NCBI GenBank assembly: GCA_026995985.1
Contig: JALWNF010000123.1
Span: 1 to 16,437 of the forward strand
DNA: 16,437 nucleotides
Source of the DNA: Campylobacteraceae bacterium
GTDB lineage: Bacteria; Campylobacterota; Campylobacteria; Campylobacterales; Sulfurovaceae
Direction of reading: 5' to 3'
The stretch's first letter is position 1, and each line of letters opens with the position of its first letter. Made by a program: the position numbers and the translations under genes. Under the pieces are notes generated by a model. It was not told the DNA's origin, ran no database searches, and was given only the letters and a program-made list of their open reading frames with translations. Below, in pieces: positions 6,405 through 14,486 of this stretch.

Positions 6405-7295
6405 ATGAAACAACTATTAAAGAGTTTTTCTTCACTACTAGTTTTTACTATTAATCTATTTTCTCAAGAAAAGAGCTCTTCCAGTGCCAATCTCATCTAT
6501 AAATCTAACTTTGAAAAGGTGGTACTTCTTGCACCTCAACGTAATGATTCTCCTATATGGTGGCAAAAGATAAAAAGAGAAGAGAACACAACAAAAGAGA
6601 TAGGCTCTTTTCAGATTATAGTCAATAGTAAAAAACTCAACCATTATGTAGAGAATAAAATAGAAGAGACTATTGGAATTGACCATAAAAAGAGTAAAGC
6701 TCTACATCAAATTATCAAAAAGAAAGAGCATGAGTGGACCCAAGTTCCTTATCTTATTGAGACCAATGACAAAGAGGTCAAACAACTCTACATTCGATAC
6801 TCAATAAAATATCCTAAAAATCTCTCTAAACTGATAGGTAAAGAGGGCTGGGTTGTACTTAGTGAGTTTAAAACAGTTAGTGACTACCGATTAGCAATCT
6901 ATATCTATAAAGATAAAAATGGCAAACTCTATTGGTATGCGCATGGAGACAATGTTGTTTTAGATGATGTTCCCTATGTAGAGTATTGGGAGAGAGAAAA
7001 TAGAGATGTACCTGTGCCTGTAGGGGAGTGGATAGATGTTGAAATATTTTGGAAAAGAGGCAAAGCAAAAAATGGTAGGGTTTGGTTGTGCATCAATGGT
7101 AAAACAGCTATAGATTACCATGGAAAAACAAAAATAAAAGACCCTATTCGTATTGTTATGCCCTATACAAACTACTCAAGTAGAGCTATTGACCAATGGA
7201 TAGACAATGTTGAAATTTGGGACAATTTTCCCTGTGGAAATGGTAAAAGTTGTCATAAAAACAAAAATAAAATATTAAAAGGAGAACAGCAATGA
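6405..7295 (+). CDS. Secreted jelly-roll protein, polysaccharide-lyase-like
   Basis: A 296-residue protein with an N-terminal signal peptide (residues 1 to about 20, ending NLFS). The body, about 126-276, shows a concanavalin-like beta-sandwich pattern seen in heparinase-I-type polysaccharide lyases: LYIRYSIKYP, GWVVLSEFK, YRLAIYIY, then GEWIDVEIFWKRG (207-219), NGRVWLCINGK (223-233) and QWIDNVEIWDNFP (264-276). Two cysteines near the C-terminus (277 and 283) may form a disulfide. It is the first gene of the rightward arm and overlaps the next by 4 bases, so the two are translationally coupled. It could cleave or bind the locus polymer in the periplasm or outside. I cannot point to catalytic residues with certainty, so lyase activity is unproven. 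The ribosome site is weak (GAG at 6394-6396). Confidence 0.65.
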   Translation: MKQLLKSFSSLLVFTINLFSQEKSSSSANLIYKSNFEKVVLLAPQRNDSPIWWQKIKREENTTKEIGSFQIIVNSKKLNHYVENKIEETIGIDHKKSKALHQIIKKKEHEWTQVPYLIETNDKEVKQLYIRYSIKYPKNLSKLIGKEGWVVLSEFKTVSDYRLAIYIYKDKNGKLYWYAHGDNVVLDDVPYVEYWERENRDVPVPVGEWIDVEIFWKRGKAKNGRVWLCINGKTAIDYHGKTKIKDPIRIVMPYTNYSSRAIDQWIDNVEIWDNFPCGNGKSCHKNKNKILKGEQQ

Positions 7296-9694
7296 AACGA
7301 TTAATTATATTGACTCTACTATTTACATATACACTATTGGCAAATACTATTATAGTAACTTCTGGAGAGGTAAAGATTGGTTTAGTCAACCATAAAGATA
7401 CACAATATTATAAGATTGTAGCTACAGCAAATCAAACTTTAAATGTAGTACTAGACCAACTCTCTGCTGATGCCGACCTGTACGTTAAAATAGGTTCAAA
7501 ACCAACGCTTAATAGCCACGATTGCAAATCAGAAAATGGTGACCAAGATAGTGAAACTTGTCTCTTAAATATACCTCAAAATAGTGATGTATTTATTGCT
7601 GTGTATGGTTTTGAGACAGCTCAATATAGAGTAAAGGCTACCCTCTCTACTCCAAATAACCAAACAACTACACTTCAATCAGGTATACCTGTTGATGGAA
7701 ATATAGTTAAAAATGCTATGAAGTACTATAAGATTTCGACAACAGAGAACAAAATACTAGATGTACTACTAAATCAACTCTCTAATGATGCTGACTTATA
7801 TGTTAAAGTGGGTTCAAAACCAACACTTGATAACTATGATTGTAAATCTGAAAATGGAGACCAGACAAGTGAAAGCTGTATATTAAATACTACACAAAAT
7901 GGTGATATTTTTATTGGTGTTTATGGCTTTGAGACAGCGAACTACCAATTAAAAGCTACGCTAAACTCTCCTGAACCACCTAAAACATCAGTTGTTTATG
8001 AAGATGCTGAAGACCAAAAGATTGAGAGATGGAGTATTATAGACAACACCCCAAGTGGTGCAACTGTAAGTAATGTATATGATACTGATAGAGCAAGTCG
8101 AGTCATTAAATTTACAGGAGCAGATAGCTATGAAAATCAGTACCAAATAGGTGGAAGTTGGAACAATACAGCCAATAAAAATCTTCTTTTTGACCTAAAG
8201 AGCACTGAGGGGTATATTATTGATATTACAGTCTCTACGCCAAATGGAGAACGCTACTTAAGATATACCGACAATGATTTATCGTTTATGGAGACCGATT
8301 CTGACACAGTAACACATGGACTTGGATACTTCTCTACAGATGGAACATGGCATAGACATATACGCAATCTTGAAAAAGATTTACAAGATTTAGAGCCAAC
8401 CAATACAATTATATCCGTAGATGCTTTTGCTATTCGTGCTATTGCTAGTATTGATAACCTAGAACTCTTTAGTAGCCCTAAAAAGGTGTATGAGAGTGCA
8501 GAAGACCAACAGATTAGTAGATGGCACATTGCAAGTGGACCTCAAAATGCTATTATAGAGAATCAATACAACAATGCAAAAGCAAGTCGAGTTATCTCAT
8601 TTCAGGGAGTCAACGAAACAAATAGCTATATAATTGGTGCAAAAACTGATGAAAATGGCTCTTGGAATGATACAACACATCACAATCTAAAGTTTAGTTT
8701 TTTAAGTAGTAACAGTTTTGAGGTATCTCTCTTTGTTAAGACACAAAAAGGGAACAGAGAACTCAGATATACTAACCAACCAATTAGCTATAAACATGCT
8801 CAAAACAACATACTCTCTTATGGACTAGGAGAGACTACTTCAGATGGAAATTGGCATACTTTTATTAGAGATATTGATGCAGATATAAAATATTTTGACA
8901 ACAGCAATAAACTCATCTCTATAGAGGGGTTAAGAGTCAAAGGAGATTCAAAGATTGATGACCTAGAACTCTTTAATGTTTTTAAACCAGCAAACCACCA
9001 AGCAGGATTTGCTCTAACCTTTGATGACTATGATGTTAATGGGTGGTACTCTTTAAAAGAGAGCTATTTAAAATATAACACAAAAGCTACATTTTTTGTA
9101 AGCCACTTTCATACACTAAGCACAGCAGAGGTTAACAAACTAAAAGCCTTAGAGCAAGATGGTCATGAGATAGGTTCTCATACCTATAACCATAAAGGTG
9201 TAGGAAAAGATTTTAACTATGATGAAAATCGTATCGATGAATATATAAACTCTCAAATAAAACCTGCTTATAACAATATGAAAAATGCAGGGTTTAATCC
9301 TGTTAGTTTTGCCTATCCTTTCGGAGAGCGTAATGATGCTTATGATAATGCAGTAAAAGCTTATTTTCCATATTTACGAACTACAGCATCTGATGATAAC
9401 CGAAAACTATATCAACTTGATGAGATATTTCATAAAAAAGGAAAACACTATACTATCTTAGCTGGAGATGGAATAGATAACTCCTACAACAATGAACTTG
9501 ATGAGATAACCCAAGCATTCATAAAAGCAAGAGAGAATGGTGAGATTATTACCCTATATGGTCATCAAGTAGCCAATGAGCCAAACAACCACTATGCTAT
9601 CTCTCCAGAAAAGTTAAAAAATATTATGAGAGTGGCAAATGAGTTAGGATTAAAGTCATACACCTTTAGCCAAGTATATACCATAGGAGAATAA
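7292..9694 (+). CDS. Secreted modular polysaccharide deacetylase (PPC2-beta2-NodB)
   Basis: An 800-residue exported protein. A signal peptide (1 to about 17, ending LLA) is followed by two PPC-like domains (about 21-117 and 130-225) with matching cysteine pairs (C78/C90, C184/C196). Two similar beta modules of about 165 residues follow (235-396 and 399-565), each starting VYE.AEDQ.I.RW and ending IDDLELF or a near variant. A NodB deacetylase domain occupies about 572-790. The domain shows motif 1 TFDDYD (D578, D579), motif 2 HEIGSHTYNH with metal ligands H630 and H634, motif 3 FAYPFGER (673-680), and a late His758 in LYGHQ. It should remove N- or O-acetyl groups from polysaccharide outside the cytoplasm, with the beta modules as possible sugar-binding parts. 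AAGGAG at 7279-7284 and a 4-base overlap with the upstream gene support the start. Confidence 0.85.
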   Translation: MKRLIILTLLFTYTLLANTIIVTSGEVKIGLVNHKDTQYYKIVATANQTLNVVLDQLSADADLYVKIGSKPTLNSHDCKSENGDQDSETCLLNIPQNSDVFIAVYGFETAQYRVKATLSTPNNQTTTLQSGIPVDGNIVKNAMKYYKISTTENKILDVLLNQLSNDADLYVKVGSKPTLDNYDCKSENGDQTSESCILNTTQNGDIFIGVYGFETANYQLKATLNSPEPPKTSVVYEDAEDQKIERWSIIDNTPSGATVSNVYDTDRASRVIKFTGADSYENQYQIGGSWNNTANKNLLFDLKSTEGYIIDITVSTPNGERYLRYTDNDLSFMETDSDTVTHGLGYFSTDGTWHRHIRNLEKDLQDLEPTNTIISVDAFAIRAIASIDNLELFSSPKKVYESAEDQQISRWHIASGPQNAIIENQYNNAKASRVISFQGVNETNSYIIGAKTDENGSWNDTTHHNLKFSFLSSNSFEVSLFVKTQKGNRELRYTNQPISYKHAQNNILSYGLGETTSDGNWHTFIRDIDADIKYFDNSNKLISIEGLRVKGDSKIDDLELFNVFKPANHQAGFALTFDDYDVNGWYSLKESYLKYNTKATFFVSHFHTLSTAEVNKLKALEQDGHEIGSHTYNHKGVGKDFNYDENRIDEYINSQIKPAYNNMKNAGFNPVSFAYPFGERNDAYDNAVKAYFPYLRTTASDDNRKLYQLDEIFHKKGKHYTILAGDGIDNSYNNELDEITQAFIKARENGEIITLYGHQVANEPNNHYAISPEKLKNIMRVANELGLKSYTFSQVYTIGE
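7352..7966 (+). repeat. Duplicated PPC domain coding sequence
   Basis: The coding stretches 7352-7642 and 7679-7966 are copies. Both encode LNQLS.DADLYVK.GSKPTL or a near variant, then DCKSENGDQ..SE.C, and end YGFETA.Y..KATL. Base identity is visibly high across the DCKSENGD part. This points to an internal tandem duplication that has since diverged. Confidence 0.85.
7994..8986 (+). repeat. Duplicated beta-module coding sequence
   Basis: Segments 7994-8479 and 8486-8986 encode homologous modules of about 165 residues. Shared blocks are AEDQ.I.RW, ASRVI.F.G, GSWN.T....L.F, RYTN or RYTD, YGLG or HGLG, DG.WH..IR, and S.D.LELF with small variation. Protein similarity is clear but base identity is lower than in the PPC pair, suggesting an older duplication. 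Confidence 0.8.
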
Positions 9695-9699
9695 AATAG

Positions 9700-10896
9700 A
9701 TGAAGATAGAGATAGCAAAATGGAAAGATGATGCAGTATCTCCCGTGATTTTCATGGTTGATGATATTGCAAACATTGCCATTAAACAGAGTGCTTCTAA
9801 AGAGCTTCAGATTGGTGAGGATTGGGGACACTATGGTAGAGATAAAAACTCTATGTGGGATTTCCTATCTAAAAATCTTTTAGATAAATTTCCAAAGATA
9901 AAGACAACATTTTTTCTAGTTACAGATAAGAGAGCCCCTATGGCATTAGGGGAGGAGTATACCTATAACAAATCTATTGTAGAAGATAAAAAGTTTATAG
10001 AGTTTTTAAACTATCTTCATCAACATAAAAATGTTGAGTTGGCATATCATGGAACTACTCATGGAAAAGCAGCAGTAAAACATGAGGAGTTTTTACAAGA
10101 GTGGGAGACTTTTAGTAGCTTAGATGAAGCACTTAAAGAGATAGCCCGAGGAAAAGAGCTATTTAAAGAGGCAGTTGGAAGCTACCCAACAGGGGGTAAA
10201 TATTGTGGTTACGAAGAGGGAGATTTTGGTCCAGACTCTATTGCAAAAAGTGGTTTTAAGTGGTGGGCATACCACTGGGACGGTATTGTTTGGGATAAAA
10301 ATGTAGATGACACAAAATATAATTATGACTTAGAGTTTAATCAAGGAGTTGTTGACATTCCAACAACAGTTGATGCAGCAACACTCTCTCTTAGAAACTA
10401 TAAACAACTCTTTACAAGAAAATACCTAAAGAGCCTCTATCTCTATCTTGTTGAGCAAAAAACCATAGAGAGACATATAGAGTCACTATACCAAAACCGA
10501 CAAGTTATCTCAATCCAAGAGCACTCATCTCCTTATCGTACAGATGGAGTTATTCAGTACCCTAATATTGTCTCAGATATTGACAATCTAAACTACATCT
10601 TTACCCTACTCTCAAAAAAAGATGTATGGTATGCAACTTGCAATGAAGTTGCAGACTACTTTATTAACCGTTCAAATATTGAAATCTCTATGGAGGGAGA
10701 TGATAGTTTTAGACTACTATCTAAAACATTAACAGAGGCAGAAATCACAATTACTATTAAAAATAGCCTTAAACGATATGGACTTTTTGACAAGAATAAT
10801 AAGTTAATATCAGAGTTTAAGGCAAAAAATAATATATTATATTTAACAAAAAAATTTAATATAAATTTTTTATATTACATAAAAGAAATAAGATAA
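9700..10896 (+). CDS. NodB-like polysaccharide deacetylase without signal peptide
   Basis: A 398-residue protein of the glycoside hydrolase/deacetylase beta/alpha-barrel superfamily. It shows FMVDDI with D21 and D22 where NodB motif 1 is expected, TTFFLV (69-74), AYHGTTHG with H117 and H121 spaced as metal ligands, YPTGGKYCGY (162-171) as the motif 3 region, and QEHSSPY (273-279) with a late His. No signal peptide or membrane segment is seen, so it should act in the cytoplasm, for example on a nucleotide- or lipid-linked sugar before Wzx export. It starts 5 bases after the exported deacetylase and shares its direction, so the two are almost certainly co-transcribed. The last 50 or so residues are AT-rich and may be a small added beta domain. 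The superfamily is likely; the exact reaction is unknown. Confidence 0.75.
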   Translation: MKIEIAKWKDDAVSPVIFMVDDIANIAIKQSASKELQIGEDWGHYGRDKNSMWDFLSKNLLDKFPKIKTTFFLVTDKRAPMALGEEYTYNKSIVEDKKFIEFLNYLHQHKNVELAYHGTTHGKAAVKHEEFLQEWETFSSLDEALKEIARGKELFKEAVGSYPTGGKYCGYEEGDFGPDSIAKSGFKWWAYHWDGIVWDKNVDDTKYNYDLEFNQGVVDIPTTVDAATLSLRNYKQLFTRKYLKSLYLYLVEQKTIERHIESLYQNRQVISIQEHSSPYRTDGVIQYPNIVSDIDNLNYIFTLLSKKDVWYATCNEVADYFINRSNIEISMEGDDSFRLLSKTLTEAEITITIKNSLKRYGLFDKNNKLISEFKAKNNILYLTKKFNINFLYYIKEIR

Positions 10897-10961
10897 CAAT
10901 CACTCTTTTTTAATATTATTTGTGATAATATGTTGTATAAATTTTAGGATACTATTTTAAC
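10897..10961 (+). promoter_or_regulatory. Possible internal promoter and stem-loop before the flippase gene
   Basis: This 65-base gap is the only sizeable break in the rightward gene series. It holds a T-run (10905-10911), a perfect 7-bp inverted repeat (10913-10919/10925-10931, 5-nt loop) and a TATAAA at 10936-10941 that could be a -10 box. AGGA at 10946-10949 lies 12 bases before the ATG, a little far. The genes from 10962 on may thus have their own transcript besides read-through. Confidence 0.4.
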
Positions 10962-12209
10962 ATGAAAGAGATTTTTAAAGGTTCATTTATAATCTTTATT
11001 TTTAAGATATTGGGTGCATCTTCACTTTTTTTAACCTATATTATGGTTCCAAGATATTATGGTGTTGAAATTTTTGGTATTTTTAACCTTACTTTTGCAC
11101 TTATAATGGTAGCAACTGTTATCTCTAGAGTAGGTCTTGATACATATGTTGTTCGTATTATATCTACATTAGAAGAGAGAAGGGATATATCTCTCTTTTT
11201 AAAATCTATTTTAAAAATTATCTTCATAACAAGCATTTTAGTCTCTATAGCAATAGTTTTACTATCAGGAGTACTAAACGAACATCTTTTTAAATCAATA
11301 GAGGCAACCCCCTATCTTACTCTTTTAGCAATAATGGTTCTACCCTATACCCTTTTTAATGTACTTGTTGAGGTATTTAGAGCATTAGATGATATTAAAA
11401 TATACTCATTTTTTAGAAATCTTTCACAAAATGGCTCTATTGCCCTACTTCTAGCAATCTCAATCCTCTTTTCTCTAAATTGGAATCCTATCTATATTCT
11501 TTTTAGTGCTATTATGATTATAACTCTCTCTTTGATTGCTGTTCTATATAGATTTCTAAAAAAACGTAATATATCTATATTTACAAAAGGGGCATATCAA
11601 GAGAAGATACTAAAGCACTCCTACCCTATGTTTTTAACTGCATCTGTTATGTTTCTAATGGGGTATGTAGATAGTTTTATGATTTCATACTACCTAGATG
11701 AGTACCATGTTGGTATCTATGGTGCCTGTATTAGCCTCTCAATGATAATTACCTTTATACCTATGGCAATTGGAGGGTATATCTCACCAAAAGTTGCTCA
11801 AGCCTATAGTAACAAAGATACTCAACAGGTTAAATCAATCTTTAAAGACTCAGTGAAGCTCATTGCTATTACTACCATTCCTATCTTTATTGTTATCTTA
11901 TACTTTTCAGATTTTTTTCTAGGACTATTTGGTCAAGAGTTTACTGTTGCAACTGTAACACTCTTTATTGTTTCTATTGGTTACCTCTCTGAGTCACTCT
12001 GTGGTCCTGTTGGATTTATCTTGAACATGACTGACAATCAGCATATTTTCATGAAAATTTTACTGATTTCACTAATAATAAACATTCTATTTAATGCTCT
12101 ACTAATTCCTATCTATGGAATTAATGGTGCAGCTATTGCTCTAATGCTCTCTATGCTCTTTTGGACACTCTCTAGTCTTATAGTCTTAAAAAGAAAGGGT
12201 ATTGTATGA
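10962..12209 (+). CDS. Wzx-type polysaccharide flippase
   Basis: A 415-residue integral membrane protein of the MATE/MOP polysaccharide-transporter group. About 12 hydrophobic segments are spread along the whole length. The N-terminus (KGSFIIFIFKILGASSLFLTY...VPRYYGVEIFGIFNL) is typical of Wzx/RfbX proteins, as is the mid-protein YPMFLTASVMFLMGYVDSFM segment (residues about 221-240), followed by VGIYGACISLS. It should flip undecaprenyl-linked repeat units across the inner membrane for polymerisation. The 3' end overlaps the next gene (putative polymerase) by 4 bases, and together with the Wzc-like kinase this defines a Wzx/Wzy-dependent pathway. Substrate cannot be told from sequence. The length is normal and no damage is seen. 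Confidence 0.88.
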   Translation: MKEIFKGSFIIFIFKILGASSLFLTYIMVPRYYGVEIFGIFNLTFALIMVATVISRVGLDTYVVRIISTLEERRDISLFLKSILKIIFITSILVSIAIVLLSGVLNEHLFKSIEATPYLTLLAIMVLPYTLFNVLVEVFRALDDIKIYSFFRNLSQNGSIALLLAISILFSLNWNPIYILFSAIMIITLSLIAVLYRFLKKRNISIFTKGAYQEKILKHSYPMFLTASVMFLMGYVDSFMISYYLDEYHVGIYGACISLSMIITFIPMAIGGYISPKVAQAYSNKDTQQVKSIFKDSVKLIAITTIPIFIVILYFSDFFLGLFGQEFTVATVTLFIVSIGYLSESLCGPVGFILNMTDNQHIFMKILLISLIINILFNALLIPIYGINGAAIALMLSMLFWTLSSLIVLKRKGIV

Positions 12210-13423
12210 TTAAAAAATTAACCCTTTTTTATGCAATAGGCTTTCTTATTTTATACTTAGAACCAATACAGATTGGTGGATTAACTTTTGGGATATTGTG
12301 GAAAATTGCCTTGATGGGGCTACTCTTTATTCCTCTTATCTATGCAACTGTTCAGAAAAAACAGATTGAGCTGTTTGCATTTATATGCATAGTATTTGCA
12401 TTTAAAGTACTTATCTCATATAGCTCTTTTGACTATCTAATGAACACTCTTACTATTTTTGCAAAGACGCTAATGTTCCCTATGCTTTATATATTTTTCA
12501 TATTAAAGTTATCAAAAGAGACTCTACTCTTTTTAGCTAAACACTTTGCTATTTTGATTATTCTCTCTTTTATACCCTATATGCTTGGCATATTAACACC
12601 ATTAGGAGAGGGGTATAACCTAGAGCCATTTGGATTAGATGGGCAGTTTGGATTGGTAGGACCTTTTATTAACCCTCACTCTGCCTCTATCTCTATTGCT
12701 TTTGCTATGATTGTTGTTACAGGGCAGATTAAAAGAGAGAATTCTCTATCTGAAAATCTCTTCTATATTGCTCTTTTACTACTAGCATTTTATGAGCTAA
12801 TCGATACCTATGTGCGAACAGGTATTATGATTTATCTTGTAACATTAATGTTCTACTATCTTCAAAATATTAACTTTAAAAAGGTTCTACTACTCATCTT
12901 TACAACTATTGTATTGGTAGCAGGGAGTATCTATCTTATCAATACAAATGAGACAGCAAAGATGAGATTTCAAGACAAAAACAAATATATGAAAAAATCA
13001 GACCTAGGTTCTGGTCGACTTGAGTTTTGGAAGTCAGCTGTAGAGAATTGGTTAGATGATGACTTCTCTGTTATCTTTATTGGACTAGGTGAAGAGTATG
13101 CAAAAGATAAAATGTATGAAGATGTAGGACTTAGAATCTTTGCACACAATGAGTTTTTTCAAACCCTACAACAAGAAGGATTGATTGGTATGGCTCTCTT
13201 TTTGAGCTATCTCTTTTTAATTAATGCTTTTTTAAAAAGAAATCGCTCCTCATCTTACCACACTACAGCAAAGGCTCTCTTTTTAGGAATGCTTACAATG
13301 ATGATGTTTCAAGGTGGATTCTACTTCAATATTGTCTTTTTTCTAGCTATCTATCTTGCTGTACTTAAGTTAGAGTATTTAGAGAGAGTAGAAGAGAAAA
13401 CAATAAAGGGGTTACATGTCTAA
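12206..13423 (+). CDS. Wzy-like polysaccharide polymerase / O-antigen ligase family
   Basis: A 405-residue membrane protein with about 10-12 hydrophobic segments and a larger periplasmic loop (about 245-320). The loop carries features of the O-antigen ligase/Wzy superfamily: YVRTG with R204, SGRLEFWKSAVENW (269-282) and AHNEFFQTLQQEGLIGMALF (313-332), which matches the HNxxLxxxxExGxxG pattern. Next to wzx and with a Wzc-type co-polymerase in the locus, the polymerase role is more likely than ligase. It would join lipid-linked repeat units at the periplasmic face. It overlaps the flippase gene by 4 bases (AAAGGG ribosome site at 12194-12199) and the next gene by 8. Polymerase and ligase cannot be separated by sequence alone. 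Confidence 0.82.
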   Translation: MIKKLTLFYAIGFLILYLEPIQIGGLTFGILWKIALMGLLFIPLIYATVQKKQIELFAFICIVFAFKVLISYSSFDYLMNTLTIFAKTLMFPMLYIFFILKLSKETLLFLAKHFAILIILSFIPYMLGILTPLGEGYNLEPFGLDGQFGLVGPFINPHSASISIAFAMIVVTGQIKRENSLSENLFYIALLLLAFYELIDTYVRTGIMIYLVTLMFYYLQNINFKKVLLLIFTTIVLVAGSIYLINTNETAKMRFQDKNKYMKKSDLGSGRLEFWKSAVENWLDDDFSVIFIGLGEEYAKDKMYEDVGLRIFAHNEFFQTLQQEGLIGMALFLSYLFLINAFLKRNRSSSYHTTAKALFLGMLTMMMFQGGFYFNIVFFLAIYLAVLKLEYLERVEEKTIKGLHV

Positions 13424-14486
13424 TATTCTGTTAATCGTCGGAAACCTTTCAACTCCAGGAGGGGTTAGTGTCTTTTGGAACTCTATGCTAGATGCGTTTA
13501 AAAAAAGTAATGAGTTTCATTTTAAAACTATAGAGATTGGAGGTCATGGAAAAAATATTTTAGGACCTCTCTATGACCAATGGCGAGTACACAAAGAGTT
13601 GAGTTCTAATAACCAAACTCAACTAGCTATCATTAACCCCTCCTTGCTAAACAGAAGTTTTTTTAGAGATGGACTTTTTGCAAAACAACTAAGCAAAAAA
13701 GCTCTACCTTTTATTGTCTTTTTTCATGGTTGGGATTTGGAGTTTGAGGCTAAAGTAACGCTCAAATATACCAATTTCTTCTTAAATAGTTTTGGAAAAG
13801 CAAAAAAGATTTTTGTACTCTCAGAGGAGTTTAAAGAGAAGATAGTTGAGTGGGGCTACAAAGGAGAGGTAGTTGTCATAACCACAACAGTTAATGCCAA
13901 TTTAGCCAAAAACTTCTTATTAGAAGAGAGAGTTCAAAGATATAGAAATAGTACAACTACCAAAATCCTCTTTCTCTCACGAATTATTAAAGAGAAAGGA
14001 GTTTTTGAACTCATCGAAGCGTTTGAGCAGATTAATAAAAAAACTAAACACCTAAAACTAATTGTTGCTGGTGATGGAGAAGCCTTTGAGGAGCTTAAAT
14101 CTAGGGTTGAGAAAAAAGAGAATATAGAGCTAACAGGCTATGTCGAAGGAGATAAGAAGATTGAGCTTTTATCAGATGCTGACCTCTATATTCTTCCTAG
14201 TTATACAGAAGGCTTACCCATCTCTGTACTAGAGGCAATGCTCTTTGGATTACCTGTTATTACCACCAAAGTAGGTGGACTTAAACGATTTTTTCAAGAA
14301 GATAAGATGGGCTATTTTATTGAACCCAAAAGTAGCAAATCTATTGAAGATGCTATTTTAAAAATTTTAGAGAACAGAACTATATTAGAGGAGATGAGTC
14401 GCTTCAACTACCACTATGCACAAAAATATTTAACCAATGATGTTGTTGCTCAAAACCTCTCAAAACATTTAAAGGAACTTATATAG
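13416..14486 (+). CDS. Family GT4 glycosyltransferase
   Basis: A 356-residue GT-B fold enzyme. The N-terminal acceptor half has the glycine-rich start ILLIVGNLSTPGGVSVFW (residues 4-21) and FFHGWDLEFE. The C-terminal donor half has ILFLSRIIKEKGVFELIEAF (184-203), LIVAGDGE, and the GT4 E-x7-E motif EGLPISVLE (E265, E273) after YILPSYT. It should transfer a sugar from a nucleotide donor to the lipid-linked repeat unit with retention of configuration, at the inner face of the membrane. It overlaps the polymerase gene by 8 bases (AAAGGGG at 13405-13411) and is followed directly by the next gene. The donor sugar is not predictable. It is the only complete glycosyltransferase here, so others must lie outside the window or elsewhere. 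Confidence 0.93.
   Translation: MSNILLIVGNLSTPGGVSVFWNSMLDAFKKSNEFHFKTIEIGGHGKNILGPLYDQWRVHKELSSNNQTQLAIINPSLLNRSFFRDGLFAKQLSKKALPFIVFFHGWDLEFEAKVTLKYTNFFLNSFGKAKKIFVLSEEFKEKIVEWGYKGEVVVITTTVNANLAKNFLLEERVQRYRNSTTTKILFLSRIIKEKGVFELIEAFEQINKKTKHLKLIVAGDGEAFEELKSRVEKKENIELTGYVEGDKKIELLSDADLYILPSYTEGLPISVLEAMLFGLPVITTKVGGLKRFFQEDKMGYFIEPKSSKSIEDAILKILENRTILEEMSRFNYHYAQKYLTNDVVAQNLSKHLKELI

Noticed and set aside
6456..7068. Two minus-strand ORFs opposite the lyase-like gene
   Set aside because: Both are covered by a plus-strand gene with signal peptide and fold pattern. Their composition is what antisense to lysine- and glutamate-rich coding sequence gives.
8254..8529. A 91-codon minus-strand ORF inside the modular deacetylase gene
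   Set aside because: It is antisense to the duplicated beta modules, serine- and cysteine-rich by chance, and without a start signal.
9592..9831. Minus-strand ORF across the junction of the two deacetylase genes
   Set aside because: Both genes on the plus strand are strongly supported and abut, leaving no room for an antisense gene; no promoter or ribosome site is seen.
10901..10931. Intrinsic terminator between the second deacetylase and the flippase gene
   Set aside because: The T-run comes before the inverted repeat rather than after it, and the stem is A/T only, so it would not terminate rightward transcription in the usual way.
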